Origin: DAOVVL01 sp965603095
GTDB lineage: Bacteria > Pseudomonadota > Alphaproteobacteria > Rhodospirillales > Magnetovibrionaceae
Assembly (NCBI GenBank): GCA_965603095.1
Contig: CBFDBQ010000012.1
Coordinates: forward strand, 1 to 42,220
Reading direction: 5' to 3'
DNA: 42,220 nt
Shown: positions 1 to 8,430 of the stretch, piece after piece
How positions within the stretch are numbered: position 1 is the first letter of the stretch
Layout of the letters: each line of letters begins with the position of its first letter
Made by a program: the position numbers and the translations under genes
Notes under the pieces: generated by a model
Told to the model about the DNA's origin: nothing
Database searches by the model: none
Seen by the model: the letters and a program-made list of their open reading frames with translations, nothing else

Positions 1-61
1 GGTATTCAATCGCAAGCCCATACAAGATTACCAGCTGTCGAGGTCGTTCCGCTTCGGCCCA

Positions 62-784
62 GTGATTGCCCAGTGTGCTGCAAATGTGATCAGCTGCAAC
101 ACTAATCGAGTGGAGAAGCCGCTGGTTGCATATCTTGCGGACAAGGCTGAACGTAGGCTTGTAACCGAACTAAGCGGACGTGATGCGGTTGAGATGAATG
201 ACAGGCTATCGCTTTCCGGGTTTAGACGCAGTCATACTGTTGCCTATATTCCAGCCTGCGATGATTGTAATTCATGTGTATCGGTAAGAATACCTGTGCG
301 TGAATTCAAACCCAGCAAATCACAACGGCGTATATTAAATAGAAATTTAGATATTACGGTTAATGAATTACCCCCCATAGCCACAAGCGAACAATTTGAA
401 TTGTTCAAGTCATACATAGATGTCCGACATGGCGAAGGCGATATGGCAATGATGGATTATTACGACTATGTCGCATTGCTAGAAGATACGCCCGTAAGAA
501 CATCAATTGCCGAATTTCGCAACGTTGATGGCCGTTTGCTGGGATGTTGTATTATAGACAAGGTTAGCGGAGGGCTTTCTGCGGTTTATAGTTTTTATGC
601 AAATGACGAAGACCGTCGCAGTCTCGGCACCTATATTATTCTTTGGCTAATAGGCCAAGCAAAGGATTTTGGCTTAAGTCACGTTTATCTAGGGTATTGG
701 GTAAGCAAAAGCCCAAAGATGGATTACAAGAAAAACTTTTTCCCGCTCGAGGGCTATACGGACAAAGGTTGGACTGCAATTTAA
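62..784 (+). CDS. bpt: Aspartate/glutamate leucyltransferase / arginyltransferase family (Bpt/Ate)
   Basis: Transfers an amino acid from aminoacyl-tRNA to the N-terminus of substrate proteins, marking them for ClpAP through the N-end rule (family knowledge). The match rests on the GFRRSHTVAYIPACDDCNSC block with its paired cysteines, the VRIPV that follows, the central FELFKSYIDVRHGEGDMA region, and the C-terminal GYWVSKSPKMDYK / FFPLEGY block. About 240 residues fits the family. The N-terminus is odd: family members normally have Cys-Pro-Tyr-Leu-Pro where this protein reads LVAYLADK, so that cysteine is missing. The frame is open to the window edge. The GTG at 62 is only the first candidate; GTG at 110 is another, and neither has a clear ribosome-binding site. 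The stop at 784 is certain; the true start is not. Confidence 0.85.
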   Translation: MIAQCAANVISCNTNRVEKPLVAYLADKAERRLVTELSGRDAVEMNDRLSLSGFRRSHTVAYIPACDDCNSCVSVRIPVREFKPSKSQRRILNRNLDITVNELPPIATSEQFELFKSYIDVRHGEGDMAMMDYYDYVALLEDTPVRTSIAEFRNVDGRLLGCCIIDKVSGGLSAVYSFYANDEDRRSLGTYIILWLIGQAKDFGLSHVYLGYWVSKSPKMDYKKNFFPLEGYTDKGWTAI

Positions 785-800
785 GAGGGAAATGCAGTAT

Positions 801-1139
801 TTATTTCTTTCCAGACCGCAAGGCCGCGTCTACGGCGCGCCTAGACCAGGACAGTAATTCATCTGAATTTTCCATAATTTCATCAGGAAGTTGATAGTAT
901 GATTTAAGGTAAGTAACCTTGCCATTTCTCATATAGCTAAACGGCTCTGAATTTTCTGAAACAAAATCATCTTTATTTTGGCTATCAACTTTAAAATAAA
1001 CACAATCTTCGGAAATGAGGGCAAACATAGTTTTGCCATAATAAATTCCAGCACCACCAAACATTTTGCGTAATTTTATATCGCCTAGCGGCTCAAGCAT
1101 TTCTAGGAGATATTCTCCGTACTCTTTACTGTAAGCCAT
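801..1139 (-). CDS. TfoX/Sxy N-terminal domain protein
   Basis: A 112-residue protein consisting only of the TfoX N-terminal domain. The recognisable features are the opening SKEYGEYLLEMLEPLG, the KMFGGAGIYYGKTMFALI core and the YFKVD strand. In gamma-proteobacteria TfoX/Sxy co-activates competence genes, but stand-alone N-domain proteins are common in alphaproteobacteria and their job is not established, so no competence role is assigned. It converges with bpt, with only 16 bases between the two stops. The start is the ATG at 1139; translation continues through a tyrosine-rich C-terminal half to a basic tail. Confidence 0.8.
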   Translation of the reverse strand: MAYSKEYGEYLLEMLEPLGDIKLRKMFGGAGIYYGKTMFALISEDCVYFKVDSQNKDDFVSENSEPFSYMRNGKVTYLKSYYQLPDEIMENSDELLSWSRRAVDAALRSGKK

Positions 1140-1160
1140 GGCTACAGAACCTAAAAAAAA

Positions 1161-1190
1161 CTATGGGCAAGAAACTATGGGCAAGAAACT
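1161..1190. repeat. Two tandem copies of a 14-bp unit
   Basis: The unit CTATGGGCAAGAAA occurs at 1161-1174 and again at 1175-1188, followed by CT that begins a third partial unit. The second copy encodes the last codons and TAG stop of the adjacent minus-strand gene (Ser-Cys-Pro-stop). The first copy lies just past the stop, so the terminal codons have been duplicated without altering the protein. It looks like a replication-slippage product. Confidence 0.8.
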
Positions 1191-1510
1191 TTTAAAACAA
1201 TTTGCATAGCAAGGCCTTGGTTTGTTTTTGTGACGGTTTTGTCAGCTGCTCGTGGAATGGGTACGCGGTATTTTTTACAACCGTTTATCATGGCCGAAAG
1301 AACAAATGCCTCATTTAATGGAACCTCAGCCGGCTGTTTTGGGTTTGCTGTAATAAATTGCATCACAACAGATTCTCTATTTGTATTTCCAATTTTAACG
1401 TGCTGCAATTGAGAATTTGGGATATTAACTCCTTCGTTATGGCAAAAATCGAGAAGAATCTCACCCAGTGTTTCAGGAGGAAATATAATTTTTCTTGCTT
1501 CTATTAACAT
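1175..1510 (-). CDS. Conserved hypothetical protein with an internal two-fold repeat
   Basis: A 111-residue cytosolic protein with no signal peptide, and no domain I can name with confidence. Its two halves resemble each other: residues about 13-54 and 67-107 each contain a helix ending in Cys, then Cys-x3-x-Val-x-Ile-Pro (CHNEGVNIP and CKKYRVPIP), then a loop and a hydrophobic strand (SVVMQFI and LAMQIVL). This suggests an ancient duplication. It lies 26 bases downstream of the exported protein gene at 1537-1989 on the same strand, so the two may be co-transcribed. The ATG at 1510 is the natural start, but no strong ribosome-binding site is visible. Confidence 0.6.
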   Translation of the reverse strand: MLIEARKIIFPPETLGEILLDFCHNEGVNIPNSQLQHVKIGNTNRESVVMQFITANPKQPAEVPLNEAFVLSAMINGCKKYRVPIPRAADKTVTKTNQGLAMQIVLKVSCP

Positions 1511-1536
1511 TGCTTGGAGCTGCTTTTTTATCTGCT

Positions 1537-1989
1537 TTAATTAAAACCACTGCAATCGCGTTTAGCGTCAAATTTAAAGGGACGCACATACCATTGCGGA
1601 TCCAACCAAATACCTACTGGTTTATTTTTGTTTATTTTATCGCTAACGATAAAGGAAAGCTGCTGACGGTTTGCCAATCTCAAGCGACGCTCGCTTATAA
1701 CCGCTTTATTTTCAACATTGATAAGCTTTAATAGTGCCGGTTGGGGCCATTTTTCACCACTGTTAATAATGCTGAATACGGCACCTTCGCTGGTGCATTT
1801 ACTGCGAACATCGATAGTTATATGAGATTTCTGCAATGATGCTATTTCAGTGCCAGAGGAATATTCCTTGGCAAAAACAGGATACTCCTTAGCAAAAGCA
1901 AGATTGCCATAAGAAAATAAGAACATAAAAATGGCAATTGCCATGGGTATAAGCATGGGCGTGGGATTATTTTTAATCACGGTCGACAT
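1537..1989 (-). CDS. Predicted exported protein of unknown function
   Basis: A 150-residue protein with a good Sec signal peptide: a hydrophobic core at about residues 11-27, then an Ala-Phe-Ala site that fits signal peptidase I, with cleavage around residue 33 before KEY. Just after it comes a short internal duplication, KEYPVFAKEYSS. The mature part has two cysteines (SKCTSE and RDCSG) that could form a disulfide, and a WYVRPFKFDAKRDC tail. I do not recognise a family. It probably acts in the periplasm and may share a transcript with the small gene just downstream. Confidence 0.6.
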   Translation of the reverse strand: MSTVIKNNPTPMLIPMAIAIFMFLFSYGNLAFAKEYPVFAKEYSSGTEIASLQKSHITIDVRSKCTSEGAVFSIINSGEKWPQPALLKLINVENKAVISERRLRLANRQQLSFIVSDKINKNKPVGIWLDPQWYVRPFKFDAKRDCSGFN

Positions 1990-2062
1990 CCTGTCTACGT
2001 ATGTATCATTCTGACATCCCTGTAATTAGTGCCACAACAATACCTACCAACAGGTTAATTTT

Positions 2063-2668
2063 TTATTTTTTACCAATAAGTCTCCATGCCGTCGGCATAA
2101 TAATTACTGCCAGCAAAATCTTGGTGGCATCAGCCAATAAAAATGGTGTCATACCCCATTCGATTATGGGTTTATCCCAACCCAATAATGAGCCTAACCA
2201 CAAAAGACCAAGGGCATAAATAATACCATTACCAATAACCATTGCGCTAGCAGTTGAAATAACACCCCTATCCCATCCGCGTTCCGCCATAAACCCAGTG
2301 GCCCATGCGGCAACAACAAAACCCAGCAAATAACCGCCGGTTGGCCCCATCATATATGCAACGCCCAAACCTTTTTCAGGTGTACCGGAAAAAACCGGTA
2401 ATCCCATTGCGCCTTCTGCCATGTAAAGCATAACCGCGGCCACACCCAAACGCGAACCAAGTGCCATGCCCAAACCCAATACAACCAAAGTCTGCATGGT
2501 CATGGGAACAGGATAAAACGGTAAATGAACTTTGGCCGATATGGTTAAAAGAATGCTTCCGATAAAAGCCAAAACCACACCCCGCAACATTGAAGATGCA
2601 CCACTGGAGTTTTTTGCTGGCCAAAATACCGAAGCCATAGTTGGGTGTGTGATTGTAATGTTACTCAT
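2063..2668 (-). CDS. bioY: Biotin transporter S component BioY
   Basis: Membrane protein that binds biotin and imports it, alone or with an ECF energising module. The 201-residue protein shows the BioY hallmarks: AKVHLPFYPVPMTMQTLVVL near residues 45-65, then GSRLGVAAVMLYMAEGAMGLPVFS and the GPTGGYLLGFVVAAW motif, with about six hydrophobic segments. No bioM, bioN or biotin synthesis gene lies nearby, so this is either a solitary BioY or uses a shared ECF module elsewhere. The ATG at 2668 follows a GGGGTATAAAAA stretch that can serve as ribosome-binding site. It lies 51 bases downstream of parC on the same strand. Confidence 0.93.
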   Translation of the reverse strand: MSNITITHPTMASVFWPAKNSSGASSMLRGVVLAFIGSILLTISAKVHLPFYPVPMTMQTLVVLGLGMALGSRLGVAAVMLYMAEGAMGLPVFSGTPEKGLGVAYMMGPTGGYLLGFVVAAWATGFMAERGWDRGVISTASAMVIGNGIIYALGLLWLGSLLGWDKPIIEWGMTPFLLADATKILLAVIIMPTAWRLIGKK

Positions 2669-2719
2669 TTTTTATACCCCTATAATAAATCTATAATTTT
2701 AAGTATCAGGATGTGGCGT

Positions 2720-4975
2720 TTAAGTAAATCTGTTTGATGTTGGGAAGCCCCGCATGGCTTTAAGTCCAGCACCTGCGCGTTTGCCCAGCCATTTTTTTAT
2801 GTCTTTTTTCGGCTCAACCCGTTCACCGCCAGAATAAGGGTACGATAGGCCATCGTTCATTACAAACGCCTTAACGTCACGCAATACTGCATTACCGCCC
2901 TTTTTATAGCGTTGCAATATTACACCCCTGCCCCGACTCATTATTGGCATGTCCTCAATATCAAATATCAAAAGTTTATGGTTGGACCCAATTACCGCCA
3001 ATGTATCGGCGTCTTCTGGAATATAAGAGCACGTGGCCGCTTCTTCTCCTTGGCCTAGGTTGAGAATTTGTTTTCCATTTTTGGTTTGTGCAACTACATC
3101 GTCTGAAGGCACAATAAACCCACGCCCGGCATCAGACGCCACCATAATTTCACGCTCAGGTTCAAACATCATCATCGATGCCACGTCATGATCGCCCTGC
3201 ATATCAATCATCAGGCGTAACGGTTCGCCATGGCCGCGACCACCGGGTATTTTATCGCAACCAATTGTATAAAATCTGCCATTGGTGGCAAACACCAACA
3301 GTTTATCGGTGGTTTCTGCGTGCATTGAAAACTTTAGCTTGTCGCCCTCTTTGAATTTAAATTCGGTATTTTTTTCCGTATGGCCACGGGCGGCGCGTAT
3401 CCAGCCTTTTTCCGAACAAACAATGGTTATGGGTTCGCGCTCAATCATTGCTTCTAGCGGAACCACCACAGCGGTCGGGACATCACCAATTACCGTGCGC
3501 CGTTTACCAAGCTCAGTTTTTGGGCCATAAGTATTTTTAATTTCGTCTATTTCGCTACCAATTATTTTCCAGCGCTTGTCTTCGTTCCTAAGCAGGTTGT
3601 TTAATTCCTTCTTTTCCTTTGATAATGCGTCGTGCTCGGCTTTTATTTCAAATTCCTCGAGCTTGCGTAATTGACGAAGGCGCATATTTAAAACTGCATC
3701 GGCCTGAACGTCAGAAAGCTTGAACGCTTTCATTAGCTTTGGCTTGGGTTCGTCCTCATTGCGAATAATCTTGATAACTTTATCCAGATTTAAAAACGCA
3801 ATTAACTGCCCACCAAGTATTTCGAGGCGATGTTCGATTTTTCCCAAACGGAATTTGCTTCTGCGTTTTAGCACCACATGGCGATGCTCAAGAAATGCGC
3901 TTAAAACATCGCGCAGGTTCATAACGCCGGGGGTATTATCCGCATCAAGCACGTTCATGTTCAGCGAAAAGCGTTGCTCAAGATCGGTTACCTTGAACAG
4001 TTGCTCCATAAGCATTTCAGGGTCAACCGAACGACTTTTAGGTTCAATTACAACGCGAATGTCTTCGGCTGACTCGTCCATTATGTCATTTACTATGGGC
4101 AGTTTTTTGGTTTGAATAAGTTCAGCAATTTTTTCAATCAAACGTGATTTCTGCACCTGATATGGAATTTCGGTAATAACAATATTCCATGTACCGTGCC
4201 CAACTTTTTCAGTTTCCCATTTAGCCCTAACCCGAAAACCACCCCGTCCGGTTTTGTAGGCATCAATTACCGATGCCCGGTCTTCGACCAAAACACCACC
4301 AGTAGGGAAATCGGGTCCGGGAATAAAATCAACTAACTTGCGGGCAGTTGCATTAGGAAATTTAATAAGATGCTTTAGGGCATCACATATTTCAGAAACA
4401 TTGTGTGGCGGTATGGATGTGGCCATACCAACGGCAATACCAGCCGAACCATTTGCCAAAATGTTGGGAAATGCTGCCGGAAGAATCATCGGTTCGCTTT
4501 CTTCGCCATCATAAGTCGGGCGAAAATCAACCGCATCTTCATCAATGCTGCTTAGCAACGACATGGCGACATCGGTCAGGCGGGCTTCGGTGTAACGCAT
4601 GGCGGCTGCGTTATCGCCATCAATATTGCCAAAATTGCCCTGCCCATCGACCATCGGGTAGCGCACCGCAAAATCTTGGCTTAGGCGCACCATGGCATCA
4701 TAAATTGAGGCATCACCATGGGGGTGATATTTACCCATAACATCGCCCACAACACGGGCACATTTTTTAAACCCAGATTTGGGGTCAAGCTTTAGTTGGA
4801 GCATGGCATATAGCAGGCGGCGATGAACCGGTTTCAATCCATCACGAACATCGGGCAGAGAACGGCTCATTATGGTGGAAAGGGCATAAGCCAGATAGCG
4901 CTCGCCCAAGGCATCGGCCAAACGGGTGTCGCGTATTTCGCCAGATATTTTGGCTGGTAGCTTTGGCTTTCCCAT
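2720..4975 (-). CDS. parC: DNA topoisomerase IV subunit A
   Basis: Subunit A of topoisomerase IV, which with ParE decatenates daughter chromosomes in an ATP-dependent type IIA reaction. At 751 residues it has the usual ParC length. The N-terminal breakage domain shows RYLAYALSTIMSRSLPDVRDGLKPVHRR, the quinolone-pocket region KKCARVVGDVMGKYHPHGDASIYDAMVRLSQDFAVRYP, and GNFGNIDGDNAAAMRYTEARL, which contains the catalytic Tyr. The C-terminal part has beta-propeller blades (for example GDHDVASMMMFEPEREIMVASDAGRGF). It is ParC rather than GyrA because it lacks the GyrA-box and is next to recO, as in other alphaproteobacteria. recO ends 74 bases upstream on the same strand. Confidence 0.95.
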   Translation of the reverse strand: MGKPKLPAKISGEIRDTRLADALGERYLAYALSTIMSRSLPDVRDGLKPVHRRLLYAMLQLKLDPKSGFKKCARVVGDVMGKYHPHGDASIYDAMVRLSQDFAVRYPMVDGQGNFGNIDGDNAAAMRYTEARLTDVAMSLLSSIDEDAVDFRPTYDGEESEPMILPAAFPNILANGSAGIAVGMATSIPPHNVSEICDALKHLIKFPNATARKLVDFIPGPDFPTGGVLVEDRASVIDAYKTGRGGFRVRAKWETEKVGHGTWNIVITEIPYQVQKSRLIEKIAELIQTKKLPIVNDIMDESAEDIRVVIEPKSRSVDPEMLMEQLFKVTDLEQRFSLNMNVLDADNTPGVMNLRDVLSAFLEHRHVVLKRRSKFRLGKIEHRLEILGGQLIAFLNLDKVIKIIRNEDEPKPKLMKAFKLSDVQADAVLNMRLRQLRKLEEFEIKAEHDALSKEKKELNNLLRNEDKRWKIIGSEIDEIKNTYGPKTELGKRRTVIGDVPTAVVVPLEAMIEREPITIVCSEKGWIRAARGHTEKNTEFKFKEGDKLKFSMHAETTDKLLVFATNGRFYTIGCDKIPGGRGHGEPLRLMIDMQGDHDVASMMMFEPEREIMVASDAGRGFIVPSDDVVAQTKNGKQILNLGQGEEAATCSYIPEDADTLAVIGSNHKLLIFDIEDMPIMSRGRGVILQRYKKGGNAVLRDVKAFVMNDGLSYPYSGGERVEPKKDIKKWLGKRAGAGLKAMRGFPTSNRFT

Positions 4976-5049
4976 AAAATACTCCAGATAAAAACAATAA
5001 AATAACAGAATCGATTAAGTTGCAGCCATTATGCTAGGCAATTACTGGT

Positions 5050-5793
5050 TTAAAAAGGGTTTTGGCGTGATATCCGGGCGATAAATCGCCCTCGAGCTTG
5101 GGGCAGATGGCGACCTCCCATATTAAACACATGGCGTTGAAGAAAATGCCCGCTTAAACGCAAGCCTGAAACAATATCATCAACCGATGTCGCTACCCCG
5201 CCTGATAACTTTACAAACCGGGGCAATGGCAACATGGAATTCCTGTAAGGATCCCCGGACGCTTTTGATACCGCCCGACCAGATTTTGGGGAAACATATA
5301 TAAGATTTTCCGTATCGCCGGTTGCCGCGCATTTACTAAAATCAAGGCCATAACCAAGCTCCCCCAACAGGCCCAATTCCCATTTTACATAGGCACTTTG
5401 CCAGTCGGGAAAATCTGCCTGGGAATCCAGAATGCCCAAAAGCGCAGAAAGCCCATCAAATGCCTGCGGATGGGCCTCACGTTCAGCCATGGAGCCTTGT
5501 GATAGTGCCAATGCCGATGTCATGGCCGATAAATACAGTGGCTCAGTCATAAGCGTGGCACTGAACGAGCGCTCAACCTCAAGGGTGTATGAGCCCAAAT
5601 GTTCCGCCAATCTGCCTCGCCAGCGAGCATGGACACGGTTTCCCGGCTCGACCATATGGCGTGAACGCTTCCCCCAGCCTCCTCTGACAAGGCCAGAATG
5701 GACGCCATTATCGCGCGTAAGCACGCTAACCACGGCCGAAGTCTCGCCGTGACGCTTAGCTGATAAAACTATGCCTTGATCCTGCCATTCCAT
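5050..5793 (-). CDS. recO: DNA repair protein RecO
   Basis: RecO binds single-stranded DNA and, with RecR, helps RecA displace SSB in RecF-pathway repair. The 247-residue protein opens with the OB-fold (MEWQDQGIVLSAKRHGETSAVVSVLTRDNG), has the YVKWELGLLGELGYGLDFSKCAATG helix region and the YVSPKSGRAVS block before the C-terminal helices, as in alphaproteobacterial RecO. It lies between era and parC in the usual neighbourhood order, but here an aminotransferase and dsrC intervene between era and recO. The ATG at 5793 is the family start. Confidence 0.93.
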   Translation of the reverse strand: MEWQDQGIVLSAKRHGETSAVVSVLTRDNGVHSGLVRGGWGKRSRHMVEPGNRVHARWRGRLAEHLGSYTLEVERSFSATLMTEPLYLSAMTSALALSQGSMAEREAHPQAFDGLSALLGILDSQADFPDWQSAYVKWELGLLGELGYGLDFSKCAATGDTENLIYVSPKSGRAVSKASGDPYRNSMLPLPRFVKLSGGVATSVDDIVSGLRLSGHFLQRHVFNMGGRHLPQARGRFIARISRQNPF

Positions 5794-5916
5794 GGCCTAG
5801 ATACTAGCCCATAGACAGCTTGGGGCGCATAATAACTTGTCCTAATGCCATTCAACCTTTAAAAACCCTCAAGCCCCTCTAACTCAATAATAGAAACCCC
5901 CGGAGATATTTTTTCT

Positions 5917-7104
5917 ATGACCGTAAGTTCTTTTCATCCTCCCCAGAGAATCCTCATGGGCCCCGGCCCATCCGACGTGCATCCGCGCGTACTTCAGGCG
6001 CTAGGCAGACCAATAATAGGCCACCTTGATCCTGAATTCGTAATGATGATGGATGAAATGAAGGGTCTGCTTAATTACGCATTTCAAACCACCAACCAGC
6101 TAACCTTGCCCGTAAGCGCGCCGGGTTCTGCTGGAATGGAAACTTGCTTTGTAAACCTAGTTGAGTCGGGTGACAGCGTTATTGTTTGTGTAAATGGTGT
6201 TTTCGGCGGACGTATGGTTGAAAACGTTGATCGTTGTGGTGCCACCCCAATTGTGGTTGAGGATGACTGGGGTAAGCCGATTGATCTGCAAAAGGTTGAG
6301 GACGCGCTAAAAGCCAATCCCGGTGTCAAGGCAGTTGCATTTGTGCACGCCGAAACATCTACTGGCGTTCAGTCAGATGGCAAAGCAATAGCTAAACTGG
6401 CGCACGACCATGGTGCGCTAAGCATTATGGATTGTGTTACCTCATTGGTTGGCACGCCCGTTCTTATAGATGAATGGGGCATTGATGCCGCATATTCCGG
6501 AACGCAAAAATGTCTTTCATGTGTCCCCGGTATATCACCAGTTACATTTTCTGAACGCGCAGTTGAAAGAATTCGTGGGCGCAACACCAAAGTTCAAAGT
6601 TGGTTCATGGATATGAACCTAATTATGGGTTATTGGGGTGCTGGTGGCGGCGCTGCACGTTCATATCACCACACCGCACCTGTTAATTCGCTTTATGCCC
6701 TGCACGAAAGCCTTGTTATGTTAAAAGAAGAAGGTCTTGAAAATTCGTGGAAACGTCACTTGCTCATGCATAAAGCCCTGAAAGCAGGCCTTGAAGCACT
6801 CGGCCTTTCTTTGTTGGTTGAAGAAAAATACCGCCTGCCGCAATTAAACACGGTTAATGTTCCAGATGGCGTTGACGAAGCCGAAGTCCGTCGCCGTATG
6901 TTAGCTGATTACGGTATTGAAATTGGTGCCGGGCTTGGCGCGTTAGCTGGAAAAGTTTGGCGAATTGGCTTGATGGGGCAAAGCTCCAATACAACCCATG
7001 TAACTCTTTGCCTGGCAGCGCTTGAAGGTATTCTAAAAGACATGGGCGCACCCATAGCCAATGGCGATGCCTGTGGTGCGGCGCAGAAAGTTCTGCTTGG
7101 ATAA
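5917..7104 (+). CDS. Class V pyridoxal-phosphate aminotransferase (alanine/serine-glyoxylate type)
   Basis: A 395-residue fold-type I PLP enzyme of the alanine-glyoxylate / serine-glyoxylate aminotransferase group. It shows GPGPSDVHPRVLQALGRPIIGHLDPEF at the N-terminus, the APGSAGMET cofactor loop, a VHAETSTGVQ segment, SIMDCVTSLVG with the Asp that pairs with the pyridine nitrogen, and SGTQKCLSCVPGISPV with the Schiff-base Lys. It could act on alanine, serine or phosphonopyruvate-type substrates; the sequence does not decide. The ATG follows CCCCGGAGATATTTTTTCT, a good ribosome-binding site. It is transcribed alone, convergent with dsrC, and ends in the shared terminator. Confidence 0.88.
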   Translation: MTVSSFHPPQRILMGPGPSDVHPRVLQALGRPIIGHLDPEFVMMMDEMKGLLNYAFQTTNQLTLPVSAPGSAGMETCFVNLVESGDSVIVCVNGVFGGRMVENVDRCGATPIVVEDDWGKPIDLQKVEDALKANPGVKAVAFVHAETSTGVQSDGKAIAKLAHDHGALSIMDCVTSLVGTPVLIDEWGIDAAYSGTQKCLSCVPGISPVTFSERAVERIRGRNTKVQSWFMDMNLIMGYWGAGGGAARSYHHTAPVNSLYALHESLVMLKEEGLENSWKRHLLMHKALKAGLEALGLSLLVEEKYRLPQLNTVNVPDGVDEAEVRRRMLADYGIEIGAGLGALAGKVWRIGLMGQSSNTTHVTLCLAALEGILKDMGAPIANGDACGAAQKVLLG

Positions 7105-7125
7105 TTGTTAACTAGCTGAGACAAC

Positions 7126-7165
7126 AAAAAACCCCGGAACCAGTTATTTGGCTCCGGGGTTTTTT
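7126..7165. terminator. Bidirectional intrinsic terminator
   Basis: A 13-bp perfect inverted repeat (AAAAAACCCCGGA at 7126-7138 and its complement at 7153-7165) with a 14-nt loop that can add three more pairs. The A- and T-rich ends give a U-tract on either strand. It lies between the convergent aminotransferase (+) and dsrC (-), so it can end both transcripts. Confidence 0.92.
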
Positions 7166-7180
7166 AATTAGTTTATGGGC

Positions 7181-7471
7181 TCAAACGCAGCCAGTTGGTT
7201 TGGGCAACCCACCCCATTTGCATATAAGCTTCATTGGCCCAGTCATGAAGGCATCGTAAAGTTCTTTTTTATCAATACCCATTTGTTTAACAAATCCACG
7301 CAGTGGTGGAACAACGCCGTTTTCTTCGAACATGTGCCTTGCTTCAGCAATGTACTTCAAATGCAGCTCATTTAATTCAACACCATCGCGCGATGCGATT
7401 TCGCGTGCTACTTCTTCTGTCCACTCGGCACGGTTAGAAAGAAACCCTTCGCCATCGGTCTGGAAATTCAT
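7181..7471 (-). CDS. DsrC/TusE-family sulfur carrier with both conserved cysteines
   Basis: A 96-residue DsrC-fold protein. DsrC family members carry sulfur on the penultimate cysteine of a flexible C-terminal arm. Here the arm ends GLPKPTGCV with that cysteine at 95, and a second one lies at 84 (LICKW), eleven residues earlier. That is the CysA/CysB spacing of true DsrC, which forms the trisulfide used in sulfite reduction or sulfur oxidation; TusE, the tRNA-thiolation homologue, keeps only the last cysteine. The N-terminus (FLSNRAEWTEEVAREIASRDGVEL) and HLKYIAEARHMFEENGVVPPLR match the family. No dsrAB, dsrMKJOP or tus gene is in the window. It starts at the ATG at 7471. Confidence 0.88.
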   Translation of the reverse strand: MNFQTDGEGFLSNRAEWTEEVAREIASRDGVELNELHLKYIAEARHMFEENGVVPPLRGFVKQMGIDKKELYDAFMTGPMKLICKWGGLPKPTGCV

Positions 7472-7524
7472 TTAACAACTTCTCCAAAAAAATCTTAAAA
7501 AAACATGTCCATTATATGGGAGCG

Positions 7525-8430
7525 CTAGGCCTCAAAATCAAGGCCCCAGTCACGATAACGGTCCGGGTCATCGCCCCATTTTTCTCGCACTTTTACAAAC
7601 AAGAATAAATGGACCCGACGGTCTAGTATTTCTTCCAATTCCTTGCGCGAGGTCTCGCCTATTGCCTTGATCTGCTGACCCCGCTTGCCCAAAACAATTG
7701 CTTTTTGGCTATCTCGTTCAACAAAAATAACCTGCTCAATCTTGACCGAGCCATCGGGCTTTTCTTCCCAAGTTTCAGTTTCAACCGTGGCCGCGTATGG
7801 CAATTCTTGGTGCAATTCAAGATAAAGCTTTTCTCGCGTAATTTCAGCGGCCAACAGGCGTTCGGTCATATCCGACATCTGATCTTCGGGGAAATGCCAC
7901 GGTCCTTCGGCAGAATTTTCAGCCAAATAATTACCAAGGTCTTCAACCCCATCACCACTAAGGGCGGAAATCATAAAGATTTCATCAAAAACATCAGCCT
8001 CTAACAGCCTTGTGGTTAGCTCGAGAAGATCGGATTTTTTGACTTTATCAATTTTATTGATAACCAAATGACAGCGGGTATTTTGCTTCTTTAGACGTTC
8101 AATAATTTTTCGGGTGTTTGAATCTATGCCCTTGTCGGCATCAACCAAAAACAATCGCATATCACCGTCACTTGCCCCGCCCCAGGCGGCCGCTACCATG
8201 GCCCGGTCTAATCTGCGGCGTGGTTCAAAAATACCGGGGGTGTCAATAAATACCAGCTGCGTATCACCACGAACGGCAATTCCCATAACCCGAGCCCTGG
8301 TTGTTTGCACCTTTGGCGAAACGATAGATACCTTGGCGCCAACCATGCGGTTAACCAATGTTGATTTGCCCACATTAGGCGCACCCAGTACGGCAATAAA
8401 TCCACAACGTTTTTTTAGCTCGTCACTCAT
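7525..8430 (-). CDS. era: GTPase Era
   Basis: Era binds 16S rRNA near its 3' end and helps mature the 30S subunit. The 301-residue protein has the GTP-binding motifs in order: GAPNVGKSTL (P-loop, residues about 16-25), TTRAR switch I, DTPG, and NKID. A C-terminal KH domain follows with GKRGQQIKAIGETSR. The end (VKVREKWGDDPDRYRDWGLDF) is typical of alphaproteobacterial Era. Its start overlaps the rnc stop by four bases, so the two are translationally coupled. Confidence 0.96.
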   Translation of the reverse strand: MSDELKKRCGFIAVLGAPNVGKSTLVNRMVGAKVSIVSPKVQTTRARVMGIAVRGDTQLVFIDTPGIFEPRRRLDRAMVAAAWGGASDGDMRLFLVDADKGIDSNTRKIIERLKKQNTRCHLVINKIDKVKKSDLLELTTRLLEADVFDEIFMISALSGDGVEDLGNYLAENSAEGPWHFPEDQMSDMTERLLAAEITREKLYLELHQELPYAATVETETWEEKPDGSVKIEQVIFVERDSQKAIVLGKRGQQIKAIGETSRKELEEILDRRVHLFLFVKVREKWGDDPDRYRDWGLDFEA

